36,331 nt of DNA from Sorangium sp. (GCA_019695485.1 JAEUAF010000022.1:1-36331), one strand, 5' to 3'; counted from the first letter of the stretch, positions 15,987 through 23,409 are shown. The notes: generated by a model not told the origin, from the letters alone. Numbers and translations are program-made.

Positions 15987-16411
15987 GGTGCGGCCACCTG
16001 TTGCAAGAGCCGCAAGACGGTCTCGAGCGGACCGACGAGGCCCGGCTTGAAGTAGCTCGCCGCCTGCACCGCCACCCCGAGGGCGCCGATCGCGACGAGC
16101 AGCCACTTGGCGCCCGTCACCGCGTGTTGCGCCACGGCGCCGGGCAGAGACGGGCTCGGCGGTGACGGCATCGTGTCCGAGGTGTCGTTTGGCGCCGGCT
16201 GCTGTCGGAGTAGCGCGAGCTCTTGGTGAAAGACGTCGAGCCGGTCGCCGTGTTCGTTCAGCTTCCGGAGGACGACCTTGGCGAGCTCGGTGACCTGCGC
16301 GGCGCTGGCAACGCTCGGGGCGGGCGCGTAGGGCTCGCGCGGTGTCGGCACGGAGAGCGGTAACGGCGGCGGGAGCGGCCCACGCGGCGTCTTCGGCCCC
16401 GGCTCGGTCAC
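15983..16411 (-). CDS. one-TM membrane protein, holin or spanin-like candidate
   Basis: A 142-residue protein starting at GTG 16411, which overlaps the lipoprotein stop (GTGA). The N-terminal 35 residues are proline-rich (LPPPLPLSVPTPREP), then a charged helix (residues 38-72, with ELAKVVLRKLNEHGDRLDVF), another Pro/Ser linker, and one clear membrane span (residues 102-121, AKWLLVAIGALGVAVQAASY). A single C-terminal span next to an amidase and a lipoprotein suggests a lysis function: holin-type pore or an unusual inner-membrane partner. Canonical i-spanins have the span at the N-terminus, so that assignment is not firm. Alternative: membrane-anchored virion accessory. Confidence 0.6.
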   Translation of the reverse strand: MTEPGPKTPRGPLPPPLPLSVPTPREPYAPAPSVASAAQVTELAKVVLRKLNEHGDRLDVFHQELALLRQQPAPNDTSDTMPSPPSPSLPGAVAQHAVTGAKWLLVAIGALGVAVQAASYFKPGLVGPLETVLRLLQQVAAP

Positions 16412-16653
16412 GGGGGCGCCCCGCCATCGGGGCCCGTGCTCGGAGCCACCTGGAGCGCCTTGCACGCTTGGATCTCCCGCACGACGGTGACGACATCCCC
16501 GAGGGAAATCTTGGTCTCGTCCTCGGGGAGCGACCGGATCGCGTCGATCCGGCACTGGGTAACGACGGGGTTCCCGCACCCGAGACAAGTCCCGAGGGCA
16601 AACCCGGCGGCAACGGCGAGCAGAAAGCGGAGCGACACATTCTGGCGCAGCAT
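16408..16653 (-). CDS. small lipoprotein-like secreted protein, lysis cassette
   Basis: An 81-residue protein with a typical signal sequence (RFLLAVAAGFALG after N-terminal Arg) running into TCLGCGN; C26 of CLGC is the best lipidation site, though the lipobox is imperfect, and C23 is an alternative. The remaining 55 residues are Asp/Glu/Pro-rich with extra cysteines (C34, C64). An outer-membrane lipoprotein beside a membrane protein and an amidase is the position of an o-spanin, but the low proline content in the centre and the odd partner topology leave this open. It appears to be the first gene of the transcript beginning at the promoter just upstream, with the ATG only 5 bases from the -10 (leaderless). 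Confidence 0.6.
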   Translation of the reverse strand: MLRQNVSLRFLLAVAAGFALGTCLGCGNPVVTQCRIDAIRSLPEDETKISLGDVVTVVREIQACKALQVAPSTGPDGGAPP

Positions 16654-16658
16654 GTGCC

Positions 16659-16687
16659 ACTTTAAGCTGAACGCGCGACCGGGTCAA
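16659..16687 (-). promoter_or_regulatory. sigma-70-type promoter of the lysis/tail operon
   Basis: On the minus strand TTGACC (-35, 16682-16687) is followed by exactly 17 bp and then TAAAGT (-10, 16659-16664), which match the consensus at 5 of 6 and 4 of 6 positions. The ATG of the lipoprotein gene begins 5 bases after the -10, so the message would start at or next to its first codon: a leaderless transcript. This is the best sigma-70-like promoter in the window. Confidence 0.65.
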
Positions 16688-16691
16688 TTCG

Positions 16692-16705
16692 GCGGTTGGC
16701 ACGGT
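16692..16705 (+). repeat. copy 1 of an intergenic 14-nt repeat
   Basis: GCGGTTGGCACGGT occurs here on the + strand and again, reversed, at 33857-33870. Both copies lie in divergent intergenic regions and not in genes. It overlaps nothing else known and may be an operator or promoter element for the nearby genes. Confidence 0.5.
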
Positions 16706-16785
16706 TTGGGCCAGTCCCGGATTGTATAGGGCGCTCCCGGCGAAAACCCTCAAGCCTCGCCGCGAACCGCCGATCACACGGGCAA

Positions 16786-17193
16786 ATGACCCGCATCGCC
16801 CTCCTCGCGCTCGCCCTGGCCGCCTCGACCCTCGCCTCGACCGTTCGCGCCGAGGACTGCACTGGCACAAAACCTTGCACGTTCGATTGTTTCGACACCG
16901 AGACGTGGCGGCACCCGGTGTCCGGCGCGATCACGTCGACGTACTCGACCAAGCTGCCCGACGTCGCCCCGGGTCAATTCGCGTGGGCCAAAGGCGCGTT
17001 CGAGAAGAACGCGGCGGGCCATGACGCGGACTTCCGCGCCGCTAGCCACCGGTACGACAGCTGCAAGAGCCTCGCTTCGCCGTGCAGCGCCGAGGCCTTC
17101 AATGCGGCGCTCGCGGCTTTCGTGGCGCGCGAAGCGAGTCTCCACTGTGCTCAGGCCGTGGCCGACGTACTCGCCCGCACCTCCTCCAAGTGA
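16786..17193 (+). CDS. secreted six-cysteine protein, moron candidate
   Basis: A 135-residue protein starting at ATG 16786. It has a clear signal peptide (TRIALLALALAASTLASTVRA) with likely cleavage after Ala22 just before EDC. The mature part has six cysteines (25, 31, 35, 93, 100, 121), enough for three disulfides, and no known domain; it is small, helical and soluble, so periplasmic or secreted. It is the only + strand gene in 28 kb of minus-strand late genes, sits beside the lysis cassette, and has a separate intergenic control region, all signs of an inserted moron. It may alter the envelope, exclude other phages or delay lysis (compare periplasmic antiholins), but this is speculation. 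Confidence 0.7.
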   Translation: MTRIALLALALAASTLASTVRAEDCTGTKPCTFDCFDTETWRHPVSGAITSTYSTKLPDVAPGQFAWAKGAFEKNAAGHDADFRAASHRYDSCKSLASPCSAEAFNAALAAFVAREASLHCAQAVADVLARTSSK

Positions 17194-17211
17194 GCCCTAC
17201 TCGCTCGCGAG

Positions 17212-17240
17212 CCGCTCGAGCGGGATGAGAAGGTTTTCTC
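17212..17240. terminator. inverted repeats between convergent genes
   Basis: A perfect 12-bp palindrome CCGCTCGAGCGG (17212-17223) and a 5-bp stem GAGAA/TTCTC with 4-base loop (17227-17240) lie between the secreted-protein gene and the small membrane-protein gene on the opposite strand. The GGTT-TTCTC sequence gives a modest T-rich stretch. A bidirectional terminator is plausible, not proven. Confidence 0.35.
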
Positions 17241-17276
17241 GTTCCTGCTCGAGTCGGCTTTTTCGGAGCACGCCGC

Positions 17277-17543
17277 TTATGGCGTCACCTTGAACGCGCG
17301 CTCGGTGTCGTTCGCCAGCGAGGCGAGCGTGGGACTCGGCTCGCTCAAAAAGGCTCGCAAGAGCCTCGTCTGTGTCTCGTTGGCTCGCTTCAAGGCGCGC
17401 TCTTGTTCGCGGCGTGCGAGCTCGTTCGCGTAGCACAGCATCGTCCAGAGTCTCCAGATAACGCCGAGTAGGCCAAAGTCGATACAGGTACGCCAGTGCC
17501 CGGCTACCCATTCGCGTACGAAAAGATCGACCAGTTGTTCCAT
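17277..17543 (-). CDS. small membrane protein
   Basis: An 88-residue protein with one likely membrane span (residues about 20-40: CIDFGLLGVIWRLWTMLCYA) followed by a charged helix (NELARREQERALKRANETQTRLLRA). N-terminal anchor plus charged helix is the i-spanin layout, but the helix is shorter than usual. AGGA lies 9 bases before the ATG at 17543. An overlapping ORF (ATG at 17553 to 17197) is in another frame; this one has better GC3 usage and a membrane segment, so it is preferred. It lies after the LamG fibre and is cut off from the lysis cassette by the + strand secreted protein. Confidence 0.55.
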   Translation of the reverse strand: MEQLVDLFVREWVAGHWRTCIDFGLLGVIWRLWTMLCYANELARREQERALKRANETQTRLLRAFLSEPSPTLASLANDTERAFKVTP

Positions 17544-17582
17544 TAGTGCTCATCCTACGGTTCCTTCGTTCGGGGTCCATTG

Positions 17583-19157
17583 CTACCGGGCCGGCGCGCC
17601 GCGCAGCCACAACAGGTCGAGGTCGAGCGTTTGGGCGGTCGTCGCCCTCGCGGTGATCTCCATGTAGGGCGTCAGCGCCACGCCGCTCGGCAGGTGGGTC
17701 GTGTGGTCGGTCCCGACCTGCGCGCCATCGATGAAAAACTGCACCCGGCTCGGGGTAATGCGGAGTTCGTAGACGTGAAAAAGGGCGACGGTTGGAAGCG
17801 TGACTAGGTCTTGCGCCGTGCCGCCACCGGTCGTCGTGTTCAGCTGCAAGCTACCGCTCACGGCGGTGTCGTGCAGGAATTCGACGGTGCTCGCGAGGCT
17901 CGCAATGCAGAGGGCGAGCCGCATGCGAATGTCCGAGGACGAGGACTGGCGGGCGACCCATTTGATACTCGTGACGTCGCCGAAGACGATGACATCGCCC
18001 ACGTTGGCGCTGCCCGCGAGCCAGCCGAGACCGGCGCCACTGAGGCTCGTGACCGCATTGACCACGCCGGCCGCGGTATTGAGCCGCGCTATCCCCGGGT
18101 GACCCGCCTCGCCCGGGAGCGAAACGAGCGCGAGCGTCGCCACCGTCGTCGCGCGCAGCACCCACTCGTGATCGCCCAAATTGACCAACGCCTCGATGTT
18201 CACGGTCGGGGTGAAGCCGTCGGCGCTGATGAACGCGAAATCCTCCTTGAGCTCGAACAGAGCTTGAAAATCGGTGCCGTCCGTCGCGCCCGCGACACTC
18301 GTCGCGACACAGCGCAACCGGCTATTGAAATAGCGGAATTTGGCCGAGTCGCCCGGGTGCAGGTCGAGATTGACGTTATTGGGGGTCCGTAGCCGCTTGT
18401 TCGCGGCCGCGCTCCCGAAGTCGTAAACGAACGTGACGACGGTGCCCGCGTTGTCGTTGACGTGAAAGACGACCTCTTGCCCGTCCTCGAGGGCCGTGCA
18501 GCTTTGAATGGTGATCGTGGCGCCGACGCCGTTCTTGAATTCTACGGTGGTCGTAGCGCTCGTGAGCGGATAGGTCGCGATCGTGCCGGTGGACGTCGTG
18601 TCACTGATGAGCGTCGCGAAGCGGGCGATCTCGCCCACCTGCGCGCCCGTCAGCGCGACGACGTCGCCGGGCGAGGTGGCGCCGATCGGGAGGCCGAGTA
18701 CGGCAGGCGCCGTCACCTGCGCGAGCTTGTCGAGCGTCACCGAATGCGCCGCGATGACCGACTGGCTCCAGGCGAACCACCCGTCGGGCGTGAGCGTGAA
18801 CTCGATGGCGCCGACGCCCGGGAGGAACGGCAACGTCGCCGCCCCGTTCACGGTCGTGTCCACAGCCTCGGCCGTGAGCGCGCCCATATCGGCAACGAGG
18901 ACGACCGTCACCCGGTCGTTCTGTCGCGCGAGGTTCACGGGCGGCAGGATGAGCCGCGCGCCGGCGACGGGCGGCGCCATCCGCACGACGTCGCTGTAGC
19001 GGGCCGCGTAGTCGCCGAGTTGCACCGCGGTGACATGGGCTTTCTGCCCGAGGGTCGTCAGATCGCTCGCGATCTCCTTTTGGACCTCGTTCAGCTGACG
19101 GCGGATCTCGTCGAGCGAGGCATCGTTCCGGAGCTCGCGCGGCTTGAAACGCGCCAT
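17583..19157 (-). CDS. tail fibre or head-decorating protein with C-terminal LamG-like domain
   Basis: A 524-residue protein. Residues 1-35 are a charged helix (FKPRELRNDASLDEIRRQLNEVQKEI), probably a virion-attachment coiled coil. The middle is beta-rich with a FYDFGSAAANKRLRTP-type segment common in phage fibres (FHVNDNAGTVVTFVYDFG). The last 200 residues (from about 320) form a LamG/concanavalin-like sandwich with SIKWVARQSSSSDIRMRL, ELRITPSRVQFFIDGAQVG and MEITARATTAQTLDLDLLWL, which is typical for lectin-type domains. It follows the adaptor-like gene, so it is likely part of the tail or a tailspike-like fibre. The sugar specificity cannot be told. Confidence 0.7.
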   Translation of the reverse strand: MARFKPRELRNDASLDEIRRQLNEVQKEIASDLTTLGQKAHVTAVQLGDYAARYSDVVRMAPPVAGARLILPPVNLARQNDRVTVVLVADMGALTAEAVDTTVNGAATLPFLPGVGAIEFTLTPDGWFAWSQSVIAAHSVTLDKLAQVTAPAVLGLPIGATSPGDVVALTGAQVGEIARFATLISDTTSTGTIATYPLTSATTTVEFKNGVGATITIQSCTALEDGQEVVFHVNDNAGTVVTFVYDFGSAAANKRLRTPNNVNLDLHPGDSAKFRYFNSRLRCVATSVAGATDGTDFQALFELKEDFAFISADGFTPTVNIEALVNLGDHEWVLRATTVATLALVSLPGEAGHPGIARLNTAAGVVNAVTSLSGAGLGWLAGSANVGDVIVFGDVTSIKWVARQSSSSDIRMRLALCIASLASTVEFLHDTAVSGSLQLNTTTGGGTAQDLVTLPTVALFHVYELRITPSRVQFFIDGAQVGTDHTTHLPSGVALTPYMEITARATTAQTLDLDLLWLRGAPAR

Positions 19158-19158
19158 C

Positions 19159-19893
19159 TCAGGACCCCCAGCGCCCGCGCGTTCTACGGTTCCGGCGCAC
19201 GCGCGGGATGAGTTCCGCGGCGTTCATCATCTGCACCGATTGCTTGATTTCAGCCCAAATCTCGGTCTGTTGCCGAATGGCCTCTTCCAACGTGTTCTGC
19301 GCGTCGTCGTCTTTCTGCGCGACGCGACGCACGACGGCTTGGATGAGCCAGGAAAACCAAATGTCGTGCCCGTAGAACGCGTAGGTCTGGTCGGTGATGT
19401 CGACCCACACGGGCAAGTACCAAATCCGATAGTTGAACCCGCCCGTCGCCAACGGGAAGAGCCCGATCTTGCCGGCGGTGATGGTCGTCGTCGACTCGCT
19501 CGGCAAGGTGATCGGGAGCCAGTACGCGGGCGCGCTCTCGGTCGCGCCCCGGTCTTGAAAGTCGCTCCGCATCGCGAACGACATGGGCTTGAGCGGTATC
19601 CACTTGTTGCCGAGCAACACGTCTACGCCGTAGACCCCGACGGCGCCGTCGGGCCAATTGACCTCGATGTAGCGTTCCGTCGCGACCGGCGGCGTCGTCG
19701 GTAAGGCGGCGATGGTCGTCGGGATGGTCATGCCCGGCATCCCGACGTGGACGACCTTGGTGCGGAAGCGCCGCCATTCCAAGTTGATCCACTTGATGAG
19801 GGTCGCGTCCGGGTGCCGATCGGTCAGGCCCTCGATGTCCGCGGCCTCGCGCACGTCGGCGATCAACACCGATAAAAGCCGTGCGTTCGACAT
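19159..19893 (-). CDS. head-tail adaptor-like protein
   Basis: A 244-residue protein resembling podovirus adaptor proteins of about 200-250 residues. The N-terminal half has a helical start (LLSVLIADVREAADIEGL) and HPDATLIKWINLEWRRFRTKV, a pattern of helices used in adaptors that bind the portal ring; the rest is beta-rich with many Trp/Tyr (WPDGAVGVYGVDVLL, FYGHDIWFSWLIQAV) and ends in a very basic tail (RVRRNRRTRGRWG). The location between capsid accessory genes and the fibre fits. The family call rests on length, order and this pattern and could be confused with other neck proteins. It overlaps nothing; the fibre start lies 1 base after its stop. Confidence 0.6.
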   Translation of the reverse strand: MSNARLLSVLIADVREAADIEGLTDRHPDATLIKWINLEWRRFRTKVVHVGMPGMTIPTTIAALPTTPPVATERYIEVNWPDGAVGVYGVDVLLGNKWIPLKPMSFAMRSDFQDRGATESAPAYWLPITLPSESTTTITAGKIGLFPLATGGFNYRIWYLPVWVDITDQTYAFYGHDIWFSWLIQAVVRRVAQKDDDAQNTLEEAIRQQTEIWAEIKQSVQMMNAAELIPRVRRNRRTRGRWGS

Positions 19894-19953
19894 GCTGTCT
19901 CAGGGAGGTATCTTCGGGAGCCCGGCGGGCGCGAGACAGCGAGCACGCGCCGG

Positions 19954-19970
19954 GCCCCGAAGGCGGGGGC
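19954..19970 (-). terminator. GC-rich hairpin between two structural genes
   Basis: In the 84-base gap before the adaptor gene a stem CCCCG/CGGGG closes a 4-base loop (19955-19968), with further GC pairs around it. There is no T-run, so it is an attenuator or mRNA-stability hairpin as much as a terminator. Confidence 0.35.
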
Positions 19971-19977
19971 TACCGGG

Positions 19978-20817
19978 TCAATCCGGTGCGAGGTTGTGGA
20001 CGGCGGCGCGACCGATGAATACCTCGATGTCGTGGTAGACGTTGTCGGTCGCGTTGAAGCCGGCGGTGACGGTCACGTTGTTCGTCGCCATCGCGAGCTG
20101 CACGCTCGGGGGCGGCAGGATGTAGAAGTCCACGCTCAAGTCGCTCGGCGCCGGGCTCGCGGCGGTCGGCGTCGCGAGGTCGGTTACGAACAGCGAAAAC
20201 GTCGTCGCCGTGGCAGACACACCGGCCACATGCCGCGCGCCGGACGCGGTCGCGCTCGCGGGGCAATTGTTGATGCCCGTGATGCGCTTGGAGGTGGTGC
20301 GCGCATTCGGGTGCGTGAGCGTGATCGTATTGGTCGAGTTATTGCCGAGGCTCGACCCGGCGCTCGACGCCGCGGTGTCATTCGTCACGGTGTCGGTGCT
20401 ATAGGTGCCGCGCACCGAACAGAACCCGTAGTCGCCGACCGTGCCGTTGATTTGGCCGCGCGCGAAGATGAGCCGAGGATTACCGATCAAGAGCGGCGTG
20501 GTGCCGTCGTTGCCGTAGACGAGCTGGTCCCATTCCTGCACCCAGCTGTCGGTGCCGTTCACCGCCGTCGAGAGGAACTTGATGCGCCGATAGCTCTTGG
20601 CGGGCATCGTGAGCCCGGCCGCCGTCAAGTCGAGGACCGAGCTCGCCGCGGTGTTGTCGGTCGTCTTCGCCCGGACGATGAACTGGGGCTTACCGCTATA
20701 GAGCGCGACGGCCGCGAGGTTGCCCTTGATCGCCGCCGACTGTAGGAGCCAGTCGTCGACGTCTTGAATCGTCGCGTCAAAGCCTTGCGAGTTCGAATAG
20801 AGGACGCTCAAAGCCAT
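19978..20817 (-). CDS. virion structural protein of unknown role
   Basis: A 279-residue protein, beta-rich and low in charge. The N-terminal part (SVLYSNSQGFDATIQDVDDWLLQSAAIKGNLAA) is helical, the rest is Thr/Ser/Ala-rich beta structure, including GRHVAGVSATATTFSLFVTDL-type strands and the FYILPPPSVQLAMATNNVTVTAGFNATDNVYHDI segment. It has no enzyme motif. Its position between a small acidic protein and the adaptor-like protein suggests a head-completion, decoration or minor tail role. Confidence 0.55.
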   Translation of the reverse strand: MALSVLYSNSQGFDATIQDVDDWLLQSAAIKGNLAAVALYSGKPQFIVRAKTTDNTAASSVLDLTAAGLTMPAKSYRRIKFLSTAVNGTDSWVQEWDQLVYGNDGTTPLLIGNPRLIFARGQINGTVGDYGFCSVRGTYSTDTVTNDTAASSAGSSLGNNSTNTITLTHPNARTTSKRITGINNCPASATASGARHVAGVSATATTFSLFVTDLATPTAASPAPSDLSVDFYILPPPSVQLAMATNNVTVTAGFNATDNVYHDIEVFIGRAAVHNLAPD

Positions 20818-20820
20818 GGC

Positions 20821-21237
20821 TTAGTAACCGCTGCTTTCTGGGGGCGGAGGGCTGAGGGACGCGCTCGACGCGTCCGAGCCCGTGGGGCCGCCCGGGCCCG
20901 TCACGAGCTGAATCAAGTCAATGAGAGCCTGTTGCTGGTGCGGCTGGTGAAAGCCGAGGCGCGTCGCGAGCGCGGCCACCTCGGGGTCAACCGTGCCGGC
21001 ATCGCCCGTGTCCGCATCGGAGCTCGAGTCCGGGCCGTTGTCGTCCGGGAGGTCCTCGCCGCTCTCCTCGTCCGGCATCATGTCGTCGAGGTCCGAGAGG
21101 TCGTCCTCGGGGTCGTCGCCCTCGTCGGGCGGCTTCACCGCGGCGTCATTCGGACGCTTCGGGGGCATGCCTTTCGGGTCCTTGCTCGCGTCGAGCAAGA
21201 GGGCAAAGCCGCCGCGCTTTTTCGGGGGCGGCTTCAT
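20821..21237 (-). CDS. acidic low-complexity protein (138 aa)
   Basis: A 138-residue protein from ATG 21237, overlapping the decoration-type gene's stop (ATGA). It is Pro/Lys-rich for 40 residues, then has an extreme acidic run (GDDPEDDLSDLDDMMPDEES), a helical part (VAALATRLGFHQPHQQQAL) and a Pro/Ser tail. The same frame extends upstream but that part lies in the preceding gene, so the overlap start is preferred. The composition resembles small capsid-assembly chaperones or scaffold-like factors; no family recognised. Confidence 0.6.
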   Translation of the reverse strand: MKPPPKKRGGFALLLDASKDPKGMPPKRPNDAAVKPPDEGDDPEDDLSDLDDMMPDEESGEDLPDDNGPDSSSDADTGDAGTVDPEVAALATRLGFHQPHQQQALIDLIQLVTGPGGPTGSDASSASLSPPPPESSGY

Positions 21238-21629
21238 CAGTCGCCCGTGATGAGGTTCAGGCGCAAGATGCCTGTCGCAATGGTGTGGCTCGTATCCGTC
21301 GTGCCGTCGCTGTCCTTGACCAGATAGACGGCGGCCGTGCCCGCGGCGTAATTGACGGTGCGGACTTTGAGCGATCGCGTGTTCGCGGGGCTCGCGTCGG
21401 CCAGGTCGTGCTCGCCCCAGCCCGAGAGATAGGAGATCCACTTCGGGAACGTGAGCGTCGCGATGCCACTCGTGAAGCTCGAAAGGCTGAACTCCCGGTT
21501 CGGCTCGCCCGAGGCCACGAAGACGCCAGTGCTCGTCGTGAACGTGCCGGCGATCGCGACCGCGCAGGGCCCGGCGGCGATGGCGCCCGCGCCGAACGCG
21601 GGCTTCGCTCCGATCGGCAGGGTGGCCAT
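21237..21629 (-). CDS. small beta-rich protein after the capsid gene, decoration-protein candidate
   Basis: A 130-residue, nearly uncharged, Ala/Thr/Gly-rich beta protein (GPCAVAIAGTFTTSTGVFVASG, and GTAAVYLVKDSDGTTDTSHTIATG) directly after the major capsid gene, with only 3 bases between stop and start. Small beta-rich proteins in this position are usually head decoration or stabilising proteins. The family is not recognised. It ends in LNLITGD and overlaps the next start. Confidence 0.6.
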   Translation of the reverse strand: MATLPIGAKPAFGAGAIAAGPCAVAIAGTFTTSTGVFVASGEPNREFSLSSFTSGIATLTFPKWISYLSGWGEHDLADASPANTRSLKVRTVNYAAGTAAVYLVKDSDGTTDTSHTIATGILRLNLITGD

Positions 21630-21632
21630 GGC

Positions 21633-23003
21633 TTAGAGCGCCACCGGGAAGGGCGCGCGGCCCGTGTTCGTGATCATCGCGTCTTTCTTGAGCTTGAAAG
21701 ACGGGTTGGCGGTCCACCGCATCTCGTAATCGTCCTCGGTGGTCTTCCGAAGCATGTCGACGCCGTCGTCGTCGATGAGGTGCGGGAAGCCGTCGTAGTG
21801 CACGATCTCCCAGTCGCCCGTGCTCGTCGCGAGCACGTAATCGGCGGGCATATCGACCTCGTCGATGATTTCGTACGCGCCGGACTGATGGTTCAAGGTG
21901 ATCGTCGCGTAGCTGAACGTCGCGCCCGAGCTCGCGTATCGGCTGTCGCCGCCTTCCTTCCGCGAGGAGGTGTAGCGCGACCCGTCCGCGGTCCGCATGC
22001 GGCGGGACTCGAGGTGGCGCGACAGTTGGCGGAAACGCGCCGTCGAGACGAACATCTCCTTGTCGCCATCCCAGTCCGCGCGCTCACGGCCGATGTCGAA
22101 TAGGTGCTCGAATACTTCTTCCACGCCGTCGTTCGTCACGTCGGTGGTGATGAGCTTTACGCCGCTCATGCGAGGATCGCGCGAGCGGTCGACGGCCTTA
22201 TAGGTGTCGGTCGCGTCAGTGTCGGTAACCCAGGCCTGAATGCTGTCGATGCGGTGCCCGAATTTCGAGCCCGTATCGATGCCGCCCTTGAAGTCGCCGC
22301 GGAAGTAAAAGTAGATCGTCGTCGACTCGGTCCACCCGGAGGGCGTCGCGGCCGTGCCGCCAAAGGACGTCGAGACGGTCACCGTCGGCGCGGTGCCGAA
22401 GCGGCCGGTCAGCGACACGCAAAAGCCTACGGACCCGGACCCGTAGAGAGTGTGGCTCGTGCTCGAGCCGTCGTCGGCGGAGGCCTGGAGCTGGTCGGCG
22501 CGGACCTCGACATAGGCGATGCGGTTCGCGTCGCGGGAATCGATGGTGATGACACCGTTCAGAATGGTGCCGCGGAAGAGCCACATGCCCTTCGGACCGA
22601 GGATGCCGCGGTTGACGCGAGACCCGAAGGTCTGAAGCATGTTGTCGGTCTTGACCTGGAGCGTCTTCGCGTACGCCCCCATCTTCTCCTTGTCGTTGCC
22701 CGTGGCCGCGATTTCATCGTGCAGGATGAGGAGGTTGCCCTTGATTTTCCCGACGTAGGAAACCCAGTCGAACGGCGCTAGGTTGCTCTCGTTGTCGTTC
22801 GAGATCGCCTGCGCTGCGCTACGGCTGTCGGCCCACGCGCGACCGCCGTGCAAGAGCGCCGGCTGTCGGAAGTTTTCGCCCGAGTCTTGGCGGGTCGAGA
22901 TCTTGTCGAGAAATACGGTCTTCCGCTTCGACATGGCCTCGATGCGGCCCGGTTGTTCGAACTGATCCTTCAACCACTCGTTGAGGATGGTTAATGCAGC
23001 CAT
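21633..23003 (-). CDS. major capsid protein
   Basis: A 456-residue protein from ATG 23003 with AGGTG about 9 bases upstream; the in-frame extension to 23102 lies in a leader full of hairpins, so I use the later start. The sequence begins with a helix (ALTILNEWLKDQFEQPGRIEAMSKRKTVFL), has a beta core with WVTDTDATDTYK and MFVSTARFRQLSRHLES, and a C-terminal beta segment ending in APFPVAL. It is in the usual size range, directly follows TerL, precedes decoration-type genes and is preceded by a long leader, all expected of the coat gene. The fold (HK97-like) is assumed, not shown. No cleavage site is obvious. Confidence 0.75.
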   Translation of the reverse strand: MAALTILNEWLKDQFEQPGRIEAMSKRKTVFLDKISTRQDSGENFRQPALLHGGRAWADSRSAAQAISNDNESNLAPFDWVSYVGKIKGNLLILHDEIAATGNDKEKMGAYAKTLQVKTDNMLQTFGSRVNRGILGPKGMWLFRGTILNGVITIDSRDANRIAYVEVRADQLQASADDGSSTSHTLYGSGSVGFCVSLTGRFGTAPTVTVSTSFGGTAATPSGWTESTTIYFYFRGDFKGGIDTGSKFGHRIDSIQAWVTDTDATDTYKAVDRSRDPRMSGVKLITTDVTNDGVEEVFEHLFDIGRERADWDGDKEMFVSTARFRQLSRHLESRRMRTADGSRYTSSRKEGGDSRYASSGATFSYATITLNHQSGAYEIIDEVDMPADYVLATSTGDWEIVHYDGFPHLIDDDGVDMLRKTTEDDYEMRWTANPSFKLKKDAMITNTGRAPFPVAL

Positions 23004-23228
23004 GAGAGAAACACCTCGATGGGCGCTGTTCCAGCGCTCGGGAATGTTCGCGGTCTCACGCTCGTTTCGAGCGGCGCAGCCGATAACGCTCGGCCGGGGC
23101 ACACCCGGTTGCCCGGGGCAGCTACCTAGTTTTGGGACCCGGTAGGGAGTCGGTCACTCGCCGAAGCGAGGCAGGCAAGACCGAGGCCTTGCACGAAACA
23201 GGGTGACGGGCGCGTTTCGAAATGTCAA
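23004..23228 (-). promoter_or_regulatory. capsid-gene leader with five consecutive hairpins and a -35-like element
   Basis: No gene is supported in the 412 bases between TerL and capsid. Reading toward the capsid gene, five hairpins follow one another: 23122-23145 (CTACC/GGTAG, 14-base loop), 23104-23117 (CCCGG-GCAA-CCGGG, a GNRA loop), 23079-23094 (GCCGA/TCGGC), 23059-23073 (CGCTCG-AAA-CGAGCG) and 23023-23037 (GCGCTG-GAA-CAGCGC). A perfect TTGACA lies upstream (23223-23228), with a weak CACCCT at 17 bp. Together this looks like a dedicated capsid promoter with a leader that stabilises or regulates the mRNA. Confidence 0.55.
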
Positions 23229-23382
23229 TTGCGATTTGCAAGCGGGGCGGGCAAGATGGGGTTGCGCGCTGACAAGAAACGGCTCTGCACGGGTAATGCC
23301 GCACACCGTAGCCGGCGCGCGCTGGCCTATCGAGCGCCATCACCCGACTGGAAAGCGGAAGCCGACCCGGGCCAAGTTCGAA

Positions 23383-23409
23383 GCGGGACCCATCTTCGGA
23401 TGGGCCCGC
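23383..23409 (-). terminator. strong hairpin just after TerL
   Basis: An 11-bp stem (GCGGG-CCCATC paired with GATGGG-T-CCCGC, one bulged base) closed by a 4-base loop lies 6 bases beyond the TerL stop. On the + strand the loop is a C(TTCG)G tetraloop. There is no long T-run, so termination may be factor-assisted; an mRNA-processing or stabilising role is equally possible. It separates TerL from the capsid gene's own promoter region. Confidence 0.55.

Noticed and set aside
16696-16712. Sigma-54 promoter (TTGGCACG-N4-GGGC).
   Set aside because: The -24 half is perfect but the -12 half has only the GC; there is no sigma-54 activator gene in the window. Kept only as a note under the 14-nt repeat.
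17197-17553. 118-codon frame (ATG 17553) overlapping the small membrane-protein gene, considered as an overlapping spanin pair.
   Set aside because: No signal peptide or lipobox, mixed codon use and high Arg; the embedded 88-residue frame has a membrane span and better spacing to AGGA.
23122-23343. 73-codon minus-strand ORF in the region between TerL and capsid.
   Set aside because: It would cover the TTGACA box and one hairpin, is Arg/Ser/Pro-rich and has no ribosome-binding site; treated as leader.
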